A DNA stretch of 64,000 nucleotides from Lactobacillus pasteurii DSM 23907 = CRBIP 24.76 (GCF_000297025.1 NZ_CAKD01000023.1:186001-250000); one strand, 5' to 3'. Counted from the first letter of the stretch, positions 17,601-27,167 are shown. Numbers and translations are program-made. Notes: generated by a model not told the origin, from the sequence alone.

Positions 17601-18524
17601 TTAGTTTTCACGTTGTCTTGCGTCACCGGCACGTTGCAAGGCACGACCAACGTAGTTAACGCTCAATGAAATTATCAAAAGCAAGATAGTTGCAGGTAAC
17701 CATAACCATGGACGGTTAATAACGTTAACTGGGTCATTGGCAAAGGCAATCAAGCTTCCTAGTGATGGAGTTGTTGGTGGCAACCCGTAGCCCAAGAATG
17801 ACAAGGAAGTTTCAACACCGATATTACCAGCAATACTCAAAACAACGTCGATGATAATCATTGAGGTAATATTTGGCAGTACTTCACGGAACATAATCTT
17901 CAAGTCAGATGAACCAGAAGTCTTAGATGCCAAAACGTAGTCACGTTCTCTTTGTGAAAGAACAAATGAACGGAAGTATCTGGCAGTTACAGTCCAACCA
18001 AACATCGCAATCAACCATACTAAAGTTACCGCATTGTAGTGAGAAAGCACAGTAGTCAAAACAATGATAATTGGGAATCTTGGCAAGATTTGAATAAAGT
18101 CAACTATTCTCATAATAATTGAGTCAATCAAACCACCGTAGTAACCAGCTACCAATCCAACTACCAACCCTACTAATTCAGTAATCACAGTAACTGAGAT
18201 ACCGATCAGGATAGAGTTACGTCCACCCATGATCAACATGTTAAGGATATCACGTCCACCATCATCAGTACCAAACAGGTGTCCATTTTGACCCCAACCA
18301 TAGTAGGACTCAACAATGTTAATTTCAGAAACGCTACTCTTGCTTAAGAATAGTGAGCCTCCGAAAGTGAAAATTAAAATTAAAACAATGAGGATAAAGG
18401 CAGCAAGCGCAACCTTATCTTTCACAATCTCTCGTACAATAACTTTGAAACCCGAAGGTGGAAGAGAGACTTTAGTTTGATCATCTTTTACAGCATCATT
18501 TTGCTTCTTAGTTTTCTTAGCCAT
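17601..18524 (-). CDS. oppC: Oligopeptide ABC transporter permease OppC
   Basis: A 307-residue inner permease subunit with a Lys-rich cytoplasmic N-terminus (about 1-35), one hydrophobic helix (about 40-58) and a BPD_transp_1 domain with five further helices. The EAA loop that docks the ATPases is seen at RERDYVLASKTSGSSDLKIM. It pairs with OppB to form the translocation channel. AGGAGGAGAG precedes the ATG, and it follows oppB by 14 bases. Confidence 0.97.
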   Translation of the reverse strand: MAKKTKKQNDAVKDDQTKVSLPPSGFKVIVREIVKDKVALAAFILIVLILIFTFGGSLFLSKSSVSEINIVESYYGWGQNGHLFGTDDGGRDILNMLIMGGRNSILIGISVTVITELVGLVVGLVAGYYGGLIDSIIMRIVDFIQILPRFPIIIVLTTVLSHYNAVTLVWLIAMFGWTVTARYFRSFVLSQRERDYVLASKTSGSSDLKIMFREVLPNITSMIIIDVVLSIAGNIGVETSLSFLGYGLPPTTPSLGSLIAFANDPVNVINRPWLWLPATILLLIISLSVNYVGRALQRAGDARQREN

Positions 18525-18538
18525 TTTCTCTCCTCCTC

Positions 18539-19498
18539 CTATTGAATTCTAATACGTGGGTCAATGATACTCATGATAATATCTGAAAGCAAGTTACCAA
18601 CAAGTGTCAAAATACCAAAGATAAGAATTAAAGCTGTCAAAGTAGTGTAGTCACGTTGTCCAATTGAATCCATAAACAACTTACCCATTCCTGGATAACT
18701 GAAGACAGTTTCAATAATCATTGAACCACCAAGCAAACCAGTAATAGTGTTACCTAAGAAGGCAGCAATAGGAAGCAATGAGTTTCTCAAAATGTGCTTA
18801 TTAAACACAACGTTTTCTGGAACACCCTTACTTCTAGCAGTTCTTACGTAGTCTTCAACCTTGTTGTCAACAATACCTGTTCTCAAGTATTGAACAGTAC
18901 CTGTAGTTGTGATCAAAGCGTAAAGAATTGCTGGCAAGATCATGTGATACAAACGACTGCCTAGCACTCCCCAGAAACCAGAAGCACTTGCAGAAACTGA
19001 ACCTGAGATTGGGAACCAACCTAAAGTAAATCCGAATAACCACAAACCTAAGATGTAGAATACGAAACCTGGAATAGCAAAAGTAATGTAGTTAAATACT
19101 TGAACTGCAGTATCTTGCCATTCATCTTGGTGACGACCAGCAGTAATACCCAAAGGAATTGCGATTGCGTAAGTGATAATAGTAGTTAAGAGTGACAACC
19201 AGAAAGTGTTCACAGCACGGTCCCAGATCAATGATGAAACTGAAACGTGTTGAATATAACTAGTACCTAAATCACCATGGAATAGATTTCCAACCCATCT
19301 ACCATATTGAATGTACCAAGGATCATACAATCCAGCAGCACGCTTTAAGGCTTCAATTTGCTTAGGGTCAGTGTTTGGGTTGATAGCACCAGTAAATGGG
19401 TCACCAGGCATCATCTTAGCTAAGAGGAAGACCAACATACTCAAAATGATCAACTGAGGGATCATGATTAACAAACGACGTAAAACGGTTTTCCACAT
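18539..19498 (-). CDS. oppB: Oligopeptide ABC transporter permease OppB
   Basis: A 319-residue membrane protein beginning MWKTVLRRLLIMIPQLIILS, with the typical N-terminal helix, the PGDPFTG motif (about residue 32) and the EAA loop KVEDYVRTARSKGVPENVVF. It forms the channel with OppC. It starts 2 bases after oppF ends. The C-terminal DYTTLTALILIFGILTLVGN is characteristic of the OppB/DppB family. Confidence 0.97.
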   Translation of the reverse strand: MWKTVLRRLLIMIPQLIILSMLVFLLAKMMPGDPFTGAINPNTDPKQIEALKRAAGLYDPWYIQYGRWVGNLFHGDLGTSYIQHVSVSSLIWDRAVNTFWLSLLTTIITYAIAIPLGITAGRHQDEWQDTAVQVFNYITFAIPGFVFYILGLWLFGFTLGWFPISGSVSASASGFWGVLGSRLYHMILPAILYALITTTGTVQYLRTGIVDNKVEDYVRTARSKGVPENVVFNKHILRNSLLPIAAFLGNTITGLLGGSMIIETVFSYPGMGKLFMDSIGQRDYTTLTALILIFGILTLVGNLLSDIIMSIIDPRIRIQ

Positions 19499-19500
19499 AC

Positions 19501-20487
19501 TTAATCACTCTCCTTTTCATTTTGTTCTTCTTGAATAGCTGCTCGAATTCCGCCTTCTGGAAGCGCAACAAGGTGGTTTGGCGTAACTTCTTGAAGTGGG
19601 AATACGCGACCATCTGCATCATACCATTTGCTTTGGTTTTCCAAAAATTCGTGTTCTACTCGTTCACGTTCTGCCTTATGAGCTTCACGGTTTGCTACAT
19701 CAACTTGCGGAATAGCTGAAAGCAATCTCTTAGTATAAATGTGCATTGGATGCTTGTAGATCTCATCACGGCTACCAAGTTCAACCAAACGTCCGCGGTG
19801 CATAATTGCAAGGTTTTCTGACATGTGCTTAACCACACCAAGGTCGTGGGAAATGAACAAGTAAGCAATATTGTATTGTTGTTGAATATGCTTCATAAAG
19901 TTCAAAACCTGAGCTTGAACAGATAAGTCTAAAGCTGAAGTTGGTTCATCGGCAATGATCAACTTAGGATTAGTAGCAACGGCTCTAGCAACACCAATTC
20001 TTTGTCTTTGTCCACCTGAGAATTCATGTGGATACTTGTAAATTGCGTCGCTTGGCATACCTACGATATCCAAAAGTTCTTGTACGCGATCTCTTTCTTG
20101 ATCAGTAGTCAAGTTTTCGAAGTTTCTAATAGGTTCAGCAATGATGTCTTCGATTCTCTTTCTTGGATTCATACTTGACATTGAATCCTGGAAAATCATC
20201 TGAACATCTTTGTTGTAGTTAAGCTTCTTTCTGTTAGAAGCCTTAGTAATGTCAACGCCCTTGTACATAATTTGACCGCCAGTAACCTTTTCGATCCCAA
20301 CGATTGCCTTACCAGTAGTTGACTTACCTGAACCTGATTCACCAATCAAACCATATGTTTCGCCTTCATTAATTGAGAAGTTTACTCCATCTACGGCACG
20401 AACGTAGTCAGTGATTCTATTCCAAAAACCTGATCTGATTGGATAATAAACTTTTAAATCTTTGATTTGAATTATTTCTTTACCCAT
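19501..20487 (-). CDS. oppF: Oligopeptide ABC transporter ATP-binding protein OppF
   Basis: A 328-residue ATPase subunit. Walker A GESGSGKST (about residue 50), Q loop MIFQDSMSSMNPRKR, ABC signature FSGGQRQRIG, Walker B LIIADEPTSALD and the switch histidine ISHDLGVV are all intact. The C-terminal oligopeptide-transport extension (IYKHPMHIYTKRLLSAIPQV) marks it as the Opp/Dpp type. It works as a heterodimer with OppD. It lies 14 bases after oppD. Confidence 0.97.
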   Translation of the reverse strand: MGKEIIQIKDLKVYYPIRSGFWNRITDYVRAVDGVNFSINEGETYGLIGESGSGKSTTGKAIVGIEKVTGGQIMYKGVDITKASNRKKLNYNKDVQMIFQDSMSSMNPRKRIEDIIAEPIRNFENLTTDQERDRVQELLDIVGMPSDAIYKYPHEFSGGQRQRIGVARAVATNPKLIIADEPTSALDLSVQAQVLNFMKHIQQQYNIAYLFISHDLGVVKHMSENLAIMHRGRLVELGSRDEIYKHPMHIYTKRLLSAIPQVDVANREAHKAERERVEHEFLENQSKWYDADGRVFPLQEVTPNHLVALPEGGIRAAIQEEQNEKESD

Positions 20488-20501
20488 AAACTTCTCCCCG
20501 C

Positions 20502-21518
20502 TTATGCTTCAGTTTCAGCATTTTGATCTTCAAAACGGAAACTCTTCCAGCAAGTACATCTTACAAAATGTCCTGGTTCAACTTCGTGAATTTGTGGATT
20601 CTCTTCGTGAGCACTAGCTGGAATCCAAGGAATTCTAGCAGCAAAACGGTCACCAGTTCTTGGCATGTTCTTAAGTGATGGAACTGTACCTTGAATAACG
20701 TGCAAGTCCTCATCTTCATCCTCGTTTTGTGGCATAGAATTTAATAGTGATCTAGTGTACGGATGTAATGGATTTTCGAAAATAGTCTTAACATCAGCAC
20801 GTTCAACAATTTGGCCTGCGTACATAACTGCAACTTCATCAGCAGTTTCAGCTACAACGCCCAAATCGTGAGTGATCAAAATAATACCTGAGTGGGATTG
20901 TCTTTGAATATCTTCAAGCAAGTCCAAAATTTGAGCTTGAATAGTAACATCCAAAGCAGTAGTTGGTTCATCGGCAATGATAATTTCAGGCTTACATGCA
21001 ATCGCCATCGCGATAACTACACGCTGACGCAAACCACCAGACAATTCGTGTGGGTAGTTCATGTACATTTCTTCAGGTCTTGGCATACCAACCTGGTTGA
21101 ACAATTCAATAACTCTTGCATGACGTGCCTTTTCATCCATATCAGTATGGTAATAAAGAGTTTCAGCAACTTGATCACCAACACGCATCAATGGATTTAA
21201 ACTGGCTAGCGGATCCTGAAAGATCATTCCAATCTTATCGCCACGAACCTTATTGAACAAGGCTTCATTCAAGCCTACCAAATTCAATTCATTGTATAAG
21301 ATATCGCCAGTAACTTTGGTATTTTTGTGGTCATACAAACCAATGATACTTGATGCAATTGTACTTTTACCTGAACCAGATTCACCTACAATGGCTAAAA
21401 TCTTGTCACGCTTTAAAGTCAAACTAACATCATCGGCGGCATCATAAAAATCCCCTTGCAAACGATATGCCGTATGCAAGTGTTGGATATCTAATAAGAG
21501 ATCACTTTGCTTCTCCAA
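20502..21518 (-). CDS. oppD: Oligopeptide ABC transporter ATP-binding protein OppD
   Basis: A 338-residue ATPase: Walker A GESGSGKST (about 44), signature LSGGLRQRVV, Walker B IIIADEPTTALD and switch ITHDLGVV. The tail HPYTRSLLNSMPQ followed by a Cys pair (VRCTCW) is typical of OppD. The start is TTG at 21518, about 9 bases after GGAGG; an ATG closer to the ribosome site opens only a 7-codon frame and sits too near it. First gene of oppDFBC, which carries its own promoter. Confidence 0.95.
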   Translation of the reverse strand: MEKQSDLLLDIQHLHTAYRLQGDFYDAADDVSLTLKRDKILAIVGESGSGKSTIASSIIGLYDHKNTKVTGDILYNELNLVGLNEALFNKVRGDKIGMIFQDPLASLNPLMRVGDQVAETLYYHTDMDEKARHARVIELFNQVGMPRPEEMYMNYPHELSGGLRQRVVIAMAIACKPEIIIADEPTTALDVTIQAQILDLLEDIQRQSHSGIILITHDLGVVAETADEVAVMYAGQIVERADVKTIFENPLHPYTRSLLNSMPQNEDEDEDLHVIQGTVPSLKNMPRTGDRFAARIPWIPASAHEENPQIHEVEPGHFVRCTCWKSFRFEDQNAETEA

Positions 21519-21588
21519 GGGTCATTCCTCCATCTCATTGTACCGTCCAATAATTAAAGTGCGGTTAATTTCCTTAATTTAATTTCTA

Positions 21589-21617
21589 ATTATAAACACA
21601 AAATCGTTCTCTTGCAA
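21589..21617 (-). promoter_or_regulatory. Promoter of oppDFBC
   Basis: TTGCAA (21612-21617), 17-base spacer, TATAAT (21589-21594). The -35 box lies in the loop of the acpP terminator hairpin. Confidence 0.75.
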
Positions 21618-21632
21618 ATAGAGAACGACCTT
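21598..21632 (-). terminator. Terminator after acpP
   Basis: A perfect 8-bp stem TCGTTCTC / GAGAACGA (21604-21628) with a 9-base loop, followed by TTTTG on the minus strand. The short T run suggests incomplete termination. Confidence 0.75.
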
Positions 21633-21643
21633 TTTTTGAAAAA

Positions 21644-21886
21644 TTATCCTTGATGTGCCTTGATATAAGCCACTGCATCACCAACAGTTTTTATTTTTTC
21701 AGCGTCCTCGTCTGAAATTTCTGCACCAAATTCATCTTCCAATTGAAGAATAAACTCTACCAAATCAATTGAGTCTGCTTCGAGATCTTCTGCAAATTTG
21801 GTTGAAAGAGAAATGTTGTTGCTATCAATATCAAAATTATCAGAAATTAATGAACTGATTTTATTAAAAATTTCGTCTTCTGTCAT
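21644..21886 (-). CDS. acpP: Acyl carrier protein
   Basis: An 80-residue acidic four-helix protein; Ser39 in EADSIDLVEF is the 4'-phosphopantetheine attachment site. It carries acyl chains between FakA/PlsX-linked fatty-acid activation and phospholipid synthesis. It follows plsX by 1 base behind GAGGGG. fabD and fabG, which often sit between plsX and acpP, are absent, so this copy may mainly serve phospholipid acylation rather than de novo synthesis (inference). Confidence 0.96.
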   Translation of the reverse strand: MTEDEIFNKISSLISDNFDIDSNNISLSTKFAEDLEADSIDLVEFILQLEDEFGAEISDEDAEKIKTVGDAVAYIKAHQG

Positions 21887-21887
21887 T

Positions 21888-22901
21888 TTATTTCCCCTCT
21901 TCTTGCTTGCTAAATTCGTGCTTGAAGCCTTCGATTAAGTCTTCTGCTAGAATCTTGTCAATTTGTTTCAAAGTGTAGTAAACAGGTCGAATATCTGATC
22001 GGCCATGTGTTTTGACAACTGGGGCATTGAGTCCAAGTAAAACGGCTCCGCCGTGGCGAGCAGTATCATACTTCTTTCTCAAATCGCCAAGTGCCCCCTT
22101 TATCATTAAAGCACCAACTTTGGTCTTAAGTCCATTATTAAGTAAGCTGTCCTTTAATGAATGCAATAACACGCTAGACATCCCTTCAACGCTCTTTAGG
22201 GCAATATTCCCACTGAAGCCATCAGTTACGACAACATCTGCCTTGCCTGTCATCAATTCATTACCTTCAATATTCCCGATAAAATTCAAATCGCTATCAG
22301 CTAAAAGTTGGTAAGTTGCTTGGTGCAAATCGTCCCCCTTGTCGCTTTCAGCTCCATTGTTGAGCAAGGCGACCTTAGGATTATTTACTCCGCGCACTTT
22401 TTCGGCATAGTAAGCAGCCATTTTGGCCCATTGAATGAGGTATTCTGGCTTACTCTTGGCATTTGCACCAACATCGATGATATTGAAGCCATTTTCAGAA
22501 TTGCTTGCTGGTAGAGTTGGCATCAAGCCTGGGCGATTTATTCCCTTTATTCTACCAATAATAAAAATTCCACTAGCAAGCAATGCCCCAGTATTTCCAA
22601 GTGAAAATAGGGCATCCGCTTTACCTTCTTTAACATATCGAGCAGCTACAACCATTGAAGAATCTTTCTTGCTACGGATGGCCTTAACTGGTTCATCTTC
22701 ATCAGAAATGATTTCGCTAGTTGCGACTATTTCTAATTTTTCGCCCAATTTATCTGCAGGAATTAATTCTTCAAGCTTAGCTTGATCTCCAAATAAGATC
22801 ATTTTAGTGTCTGGCAATTCAGGTTGAACCTTTAAAACAGCGTCAACGATTGCCTTAGGAGCATTTTCTCCCCCCATTGCATCAATTGCAATTGTCTTCA
22901 T
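21888..22901 (-). CDS. plsX: Phosphate acyltransferase PlsX
   Basis: A 337-residue peripheral membrane enzyme that interconverts acyl-ACP and acyl-phosphate, the donor for PlsY. The start MKTIAIDAMGGENAPKAIV, the central LGNTGALLASGIF and DVGANAKSKPEYL, and the motif VVTDGFSGNIALKSVEGM are family hallmarks. It lies between recG and acpP; fapR, its usual upstream partner, is missing. The ribosome site is weak (GTGATG). Confidence 0.98.
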   Translation of the reverse strand: MKTIAIDAMGGENAPKAIVDAVLKVQPELPDTKMILFGDQAKLEELIPADKLGEKLEIVATSEIISDEDEPVKAIRSKKDSSMVVAARYVKEGKADALFSLGNTGALLASGIFIIGRIKGINRPGLMPTLPASNSENGFNIIDVGANAKSKPEYLIQWAKMAAYYAEKVRGVNNPKVALLNNGAESDKGDDLHQATYQLLADSDLNFIGNIEGNELMTGKADVVVTDGFSGNIALKSVEGMSSVLLHSLKDSLLNNGLKTKVGALMIKGALGDLRKKYDTARHGGAVLLGLNAPVVKTHGRSDIRPVYYTLKQIDKILAEDLIEGFKHEFSKQEEGK

Positions 22902-22922
22902 AAATAATCATCACAATCTTTT

Positions 22923-24962
22923 CTATAAACGATTTTGTTCTAACTTCTTATAATCCAAAATTTCTTGCAGAACTTGGTGTTCAGGTTCTTGCAAATCCGG
23001 ATCAATTTCAACAATGTCTTTAGCCACTTTTTGAGCTACTACCATTGTATTGTAATCATTGACTACATTTCCAACTTTAAACTCTGGCAAGCCCGATTGC
23101 GCACGACCAAATAAATCCCCTTCTCCGCGCATCTTCAAGTCCTCTTCAGCTAATTTAAAGCCGTCCGTAGTCTCAGAAATTATTCTCATTCTAGCTTTGC
23201 CTGAATCAGTTTTAGGGTCAGCAATGAAATAGCAATAACTCTGCGTTTGGCCACGACCAATCCGCCCTCGCAGCTGATGCAACTGGCTTAAGCCAAAGTG
23301 ATCCGCATTGTAAATAATCATAATGTTGGCATTAGGAACATCCACCCCAACTTCGATCACACTGGTGGTTACCAAAATATTGACCTTTCCCGCAGCAAAA
23401 TCAGCCATAATCTCATCTTTTTGAGCTCCGGGCATTTGTCCATGAAGCAAAACCACACTTTGATCTGGAAAGTCTGCTTTCAAGTTTTCATACAAGACTT
23501 CTGCATTCTTTAGATCCAAGACTTCTGATTCAGAAATCAATGGCGTAACTGCATAAACCTGAAAACCTTCTTGCAATTGCTCTTTAACCTTTTGGTAGAC
23601 CTCATCTAATTGACTACTGGTTCGCCAGTTAGAAATTATCGGTTTACGACCTGATGGCAGGTGTTTAATTTCAGATACTGCCATTTCGCCATAAACGGTC
23701 AAAGCAAGAGTTCGCGGAATTGGCGTTGCTGTCATCGCCAAGATATCTGGACAAGGGCCTTTATTAATTAAACTTTGCCTTTGAGCAACGCCAAAACGGT
23801 GTTGCTCATCAATAATTACCAAGCCCAAATTCTTAAAAATGACATTAGGTTGAATCAAAGCATGAGTTCCAATTACAACATTAATCGTTCCGTCTAATAA
23901 TTCGCGATAAATCTCTCGTCGCTCCAGCGTTTTAGTGTTTCCTGTCAATAAGGCTACCCTAACGCCAAGAGGCCGCAGAAGCTCTTCGATTTTATCAAAA
24001 TGCTGCGTAGCTAGAATTTCGGTTGGAACCATCAAAGCGGCCTGATAGCCAGCCGTAATGGCCGCAAAAATCGCATAAACAGCTACAATGGTTTTTCCTG
24101 AACCTACATCCCCTTGTAATAGCCGCCTCATTTGCCTACCTGAGTGCATATCAGCGTAAATTTCATTGATTACTTGCTTTTGATCATCAGATAATTCAAA
24201 CGGCAGAGAATTAGTTAATTCTTTTATCTCATTAAGATCGTACTTCTTAGGAATACCATTGATATTTTCTTTGATCTGGTGACCTAATTCTGCCAGTTGC
24301 AATTGAAAAATGAAAAACTCACGAAAAATTGCACTTCTTTTGGCAAGTTGCGCTTCAATTCCGTTTTTAGGATGATGCATGCGCAAAACCAAATCTTTTT
24401 CATTCATCAAGCGATACTTGCTTCTGATAGATTTAGGCACTAGATCAACAATTTGATCGGCAAATTCTTCTAAAGCCAGATCAATTAAGCCAACTAACTT
24501 TTTTTGCTTAATGTGACGATTAACCGAATAAATCGGCGCCATACCCGATTCATTTTCTTTTTTGGCAATTAACTTGAAAGCCGATAAACTCTGCCGAGAG
24601 AGCTCATATTTTCCATAGACAGCTATTTCTTGGCCAACTTCTAGTTGAGATTTTACCCATGGCTGATTAAAAAAATTGACCATGACAATATCATGGTCAA
24701 TTTTCAACTTAAAGCTTAAGCGGCTTTTTTTATAGCCAAATCGACTAAGATATGGTTCAGTGGCAATTATTCCCTTTAATAGGACTTTTTGACCATCCAT
24801 AAGTTGGTCAAATGGCAAAGTCTGCAATTCATCATACCTAAATGGAAAATAGTAAAGCAAATCATAGATGCTGTATATTCCCAGGCTTCCTAAATCAGCT
24901 GCAGTCTTTGTCCCTACGCCCTTTAAATCAGTCACAGGTTTGAATAATGCACTGCTTGTCAT
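22923..24962 (-). CDS. recG: ATP-dependent DNA helicase RecG
   Basis: A 679-residue branch-migration helicase that remodels stalled forks and Holliday junctions. An N-terminal wedge (OB) domain (about 1-190) precedes a superfamily 2 helicase with Walker A QGDVGSGKT, DEQHRFGV (a DExH-type box), TATPIPRTLAL and the motif QLRGRIGRGQTQSYCYF. Its ATG overlaps the fakA stop by one base (TAATG), so the two are translationally coupled. Confidence 0.98.
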   Translation of the reverse strand: MTSSALFKPVTDLKGVGTKTAADLGSLGIYSIYDLLYYFPFRYDELQTLPFDQLMDGQKVLLKGIIATEPYLSRFGYKKSRLSFKLKIDHDIVMVNFFNQPWVKSQLEVGQEIAVYGKYELSRQSLSAFKLIAKKENESGMAPIYSVNRHIKQKKLVGLIDLALEEFADQIVDLVPKSIRSKYRLMNEKDLVLRMHHPKNGIEAQLAKRSAIFREFFIFQLQLAELGHQIKENINGIPKKYDLNEIKELTNSLPFELSDDQKQVINEIYADMHSGRQMRRLLQGDVGSGKTIVAVYAIFAAITAGYQAALMVPTEILATQHFDKIEELLRPLGVRVALLTGNTKTLERREIYRELLDGTINVVIGTHALIQPNVIFKNLGLVIIDEQHRFGVAQRQSLINKGPCPDILAMTATPIPRTLALTVYGEMAVSEIKHLPSGRKPIISNWRTSSQLDEVYQKVKEQLQEGFQVYAVTPLISESEVLDLKNAEVLYENLKADFPDQSVVLLHGQMPGAQKDEIMADFAAGKVNILVTTSVIEVGVDVPNANIMIIYNADHFGLSQLHQLRGRIGRGQTQSYCYFIADPKTDSGKARMRIISETTDGFKLAEEDLKMRGEGDLFGRAQSGLPEFKVGNVVNDYNTMVVAQKVAKDIVEIDPDLQEPEHQVLQEILDYKKLEQNRL

Positions 24963-26620
24963 TATTCTACCGAAACTAAGAAATTGTAAACCGGTTGACC
25001 ACCATCATGAATTTCAAATTCAAGATCTTCAAATTCTTCTTCAAGCTTAGCTTGAATTTCTTCTGCTTGAGCTTCGTTAGAATCGCGGCCATACATAATA
25101 GTTACGATTTCTGAATCTTCATCAAGCATCTTCTTGATCATTTCCACGCTGGCATCTACCAAGTCGACATCGGCTACCTTAATCTTACCATCGACAATAC
25201 CAAGGTAATCATCCTTATGGATTTCTACATCATCAATATTAGTATCGCGGTTAGCTCTAGTTACTTCACCTGAAACAACTGAGCCAAGTTCTTCAGTCAT
25301 TGCTTCAACATTTTCATCTACTGAAGCTTCTGGGTCAAAGGCGAGCATTGCAGTCAAGCCTTGAGAAATTGTCTTGGTTGGTACAATTCCTACTGGGATA
25401 TCACTAACTTCTGCAGCTTGACGAGCAGCCATAACAATGTTGCCGTTGTTTGGAAGCAGGATGGCTTGCTTAGCACCGGATTTCTTAATTGCATCAACAA
25501 TATCCGCAGTTGATGGGTTCATTGTTTGACCACCAGAGATAATGCGGTTTACGCCTTCGCTTTCGAATAACTTTCTAATACCGTTTCCTGAGCAAACAGC
25601 AATAACTGCAAATTCAACTGCTTCTTGCTTTTCTTCATCATCGTTGACGATGGTTTCGTGTTGGATTCTCATATTGTCAATCTTGATCTTTCCAAGTTGA
25701 CCGAATTGGCTTCCGTATTGGAAGACATCGCCTGGGTGTTCAGTGTGAACGTGAACCTTAGCAACTTCGCCATCAGAAACAGCCAATAAGGAATCACCTA
25801 ATTTTGAAAGGTGCTTTCTGAATTCTTCAAGATCAAATGGCTTTTTATCTGGAAGATCAGCCTGCAAGTCGACCATGATTTCAGTACAGTAACCATTAAC
25901 GATGTCCTTGGTAGAAAGTTGAGAGATAGTACCCTTGTGGTGTTCTGCCTTCAGCATTTCATCCATTTCTTCTGAGCTAGGTTGATATTTGTCGGCAAAG
26001 TTTTCGCCTAATAAACCTTCTAAGAAGCCTTCATAGATGAAGAGCAAGCCTTGACCACCTGAGTCAACAACTCCAACTTGCTTCAAAACTGGCAATAAAT
26101 CTGGCGTAGTCTTAAGAGCTTTTCTAGCACCTTCAACAATCGCCTTCATAACTTCTTCAATATCGTCAGTTTCATTAACCTTGTTGGCACCTTCTAAAGC
26201 TGCTACTCTAGCAACAGTCAAAATTGTACCTTCAACTGGCTTCATAACCGCCTTATAAGCTGTGACAACACCATTTGAGAATGCATCAGATAATTCTTGA
26301 GCATTCAAGGTCTTCATACCTTGAGTTGCTTTATAGAAACCTCTAAATAGCTGAGAAGTAATAACCCCACTATTTCCACGTGCTCCCATCAACATTCCCT
26401 TAGCAAGGCTTTCGGTCAAATCGCCAACATTTTGACTATTGTTTTCGGCAACTGCCTTAGCACCAGATTCGATAGTCAAATTCATGTTTGTTCCAGTATC
26501 GCCATCTGGCACTGGGAAGACATTCAATGAATTGACAAACTCTGCATTCTTGCTCATACGGTGAGTAGCTACACGCACCATATCTCTGAATTGTTTACTA
26601 CTTATTTCCTTTAAAACCAA
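24962..26620 (-). CDS. fakA: Fatty-acid kinase subunit FakA (DAK2 domain, YloV)
   Basis: A 552-residue protein with an N-terminal DAK2 (DhaL) kinase domain; NVFPVPDGDTGTNMNLT (about residues 31-47) binds ATP-Mg. A central linker leads to a C-terminal EDD/DegV-like domain. Family members phosphorylate fatty acids held by a FakB partner, feeding PlsX. The start is TTG, 8 bases after GGAGG. It sits directly upstream of recG-plsX-acpP and downstream of an Asp23-like gene, as yloU-yloV in Bacillus. No fakB is in this window. Confidence 0.93.
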   Translation of the reverse strand: MVLKEISSKQFRDMVRVATHRMSKNAEFVNSLNVFPVPDGDTGTNMNLTIESGAKAVAENNSQNVGDLTESLAKGMLMGARGNSGVITSQLFRGFYKATQGMKTLNAQELSDAFSNGVVTAYKAVMKPVEGTILTVARVAALEGANKVNETDDIEEVMKAIVEGARKALKTTPDLLPVLKQVGVVDSGGQGLLFIYEGFLEGLLGENFADKYQPSSEEMDEMLKAEHHKGTISQLSTKDIVNGYCTEIMVDLQADLPDKKPFDLEEFRKHLSKLGDSLLAVSDGEVAKVHVHTEHPGDVFQYGSQFGQLGKIKIDNMRIQHETIVNDDEEKQEAVEFAVIAVCSGNGIRKLFESEGVNRIISGGQTMNPSTADIVDAIKKSGAKQAILLPNNGNIVMAARQAAEVSDIPVGIVPTKTISQGLTAMLAFDPEASVDENVEAMTEELGSVVSGEVTRANRDTNIDDVEIHKDDYLGIVDGKIKVADVDLVDASVEMIKKMLDEDSEIVTIMYGRDSNEAQAEEIQAKLEEEFEDLEFEIHDGGQPVYNFLVSVE

Positions 26621-26640
26621 TCTTATAACCTCCGCTTGTG

Positions 26641-27003
26641 TTATTCGTCAAGTACCTTAACGCTCTGAACGATGACATTAACGGCCTTGGTATCTATTCC
26701 AAGCTGATTCTTCAAATTGTACTTAACACTACCTTGAACGTTACGGCTTACTTCTGAAATCTTTAAGCCGTAACCAACAATGATATAAACATCAACCGTA
26801 ATTTCATTATTTTCTGACTTGACAACAACACCGCGTTTGTAATTTGCTCGATTAAGTATTCCATCAAAACCATCGCGAATAGCATTTTTTGATGCCATAC
26901 CAACAACGCCGTAATTAGACGTAGCTGCACTACCAACAACAGTTGCAATTACTCCGTTTGAAATATCAATCAAACCATCTTTTGTTTTGATTTTAACAGC
27001 CAT
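26641..27003 (-). CDS. Asp23/Gls24 family envelope-stress protein (YloU-like)
   Basis: A 120-residue cytoplasmic DUF322 protein without membrane segments. The core ISNGVIATVVGSAATSNYGVVGM and VKSENNEITVDVYIIVGYG are typical. Homologues associate with the membrane and affect envelope stress; the precise role is unknown. A GGAGG site precedes the ATG and fakA follows after 20 bases, a conserved yloU-yloV pair. It is divergent from rpmB. A second paralogue is at 44422-44850. Confidence 0.9.
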   Translation of the reverse strand: MAVKIKTKDGLIDISNGVIATVVGSAATSNYGVVGMASKNAIRDGFDGILNRANYKRGVVVKSENNEITVDVYIIVGYGLKISEVSRNVQGSVKYNLKNQLGIDTKAVNVIVQSVKVLDE

Positions 27004-27046
27004 GTTTTTCCTCCGTCTTTATTGTCTTTACATATGAATCAATTTT

Positions 27047-27076
27047 ATCATAGTAAAAAGAAAAATTTTAGTGAAA
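27047..27076 (-). promoter_or_regulatory. Candidate promoter for asp23-fakA-recG-plsX-acpP
   Basis: TTTCAC (27071-27076), 18-base spacer, TATGAT (27047-27052) on the minus strand. Modest match. Confidence 0.45.
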
Positions 27077-27107
27077 ACAACAGAAGTAAAATACTTTTTT
27101 GGTTGAA

Positions 27108-27137
27108 TTGAATTTAAAGTTATGCTATCGTTATAAA
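27108..27137 (+). promoter_or_regulatory. Candidate promoter of rpmB
   Basis: TTGAAT (27108-27113), 18-base spacer, TATAAA (27132-27137), 30 bases before the rpmB start codon. Confidence 0.55.
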
Positions 27138-27167
27138 GTATGATTACAAGTAAAGGGGGTTTAGCAA

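Noticed and set aside
21501-21524. A 7-codon frame (MTLGEAK) overlapping the oppD start.
   Set aside because: Its ATG is only about 1 base from GGAGG, too close for efficient use; the TTG of oppD is at proper distance.
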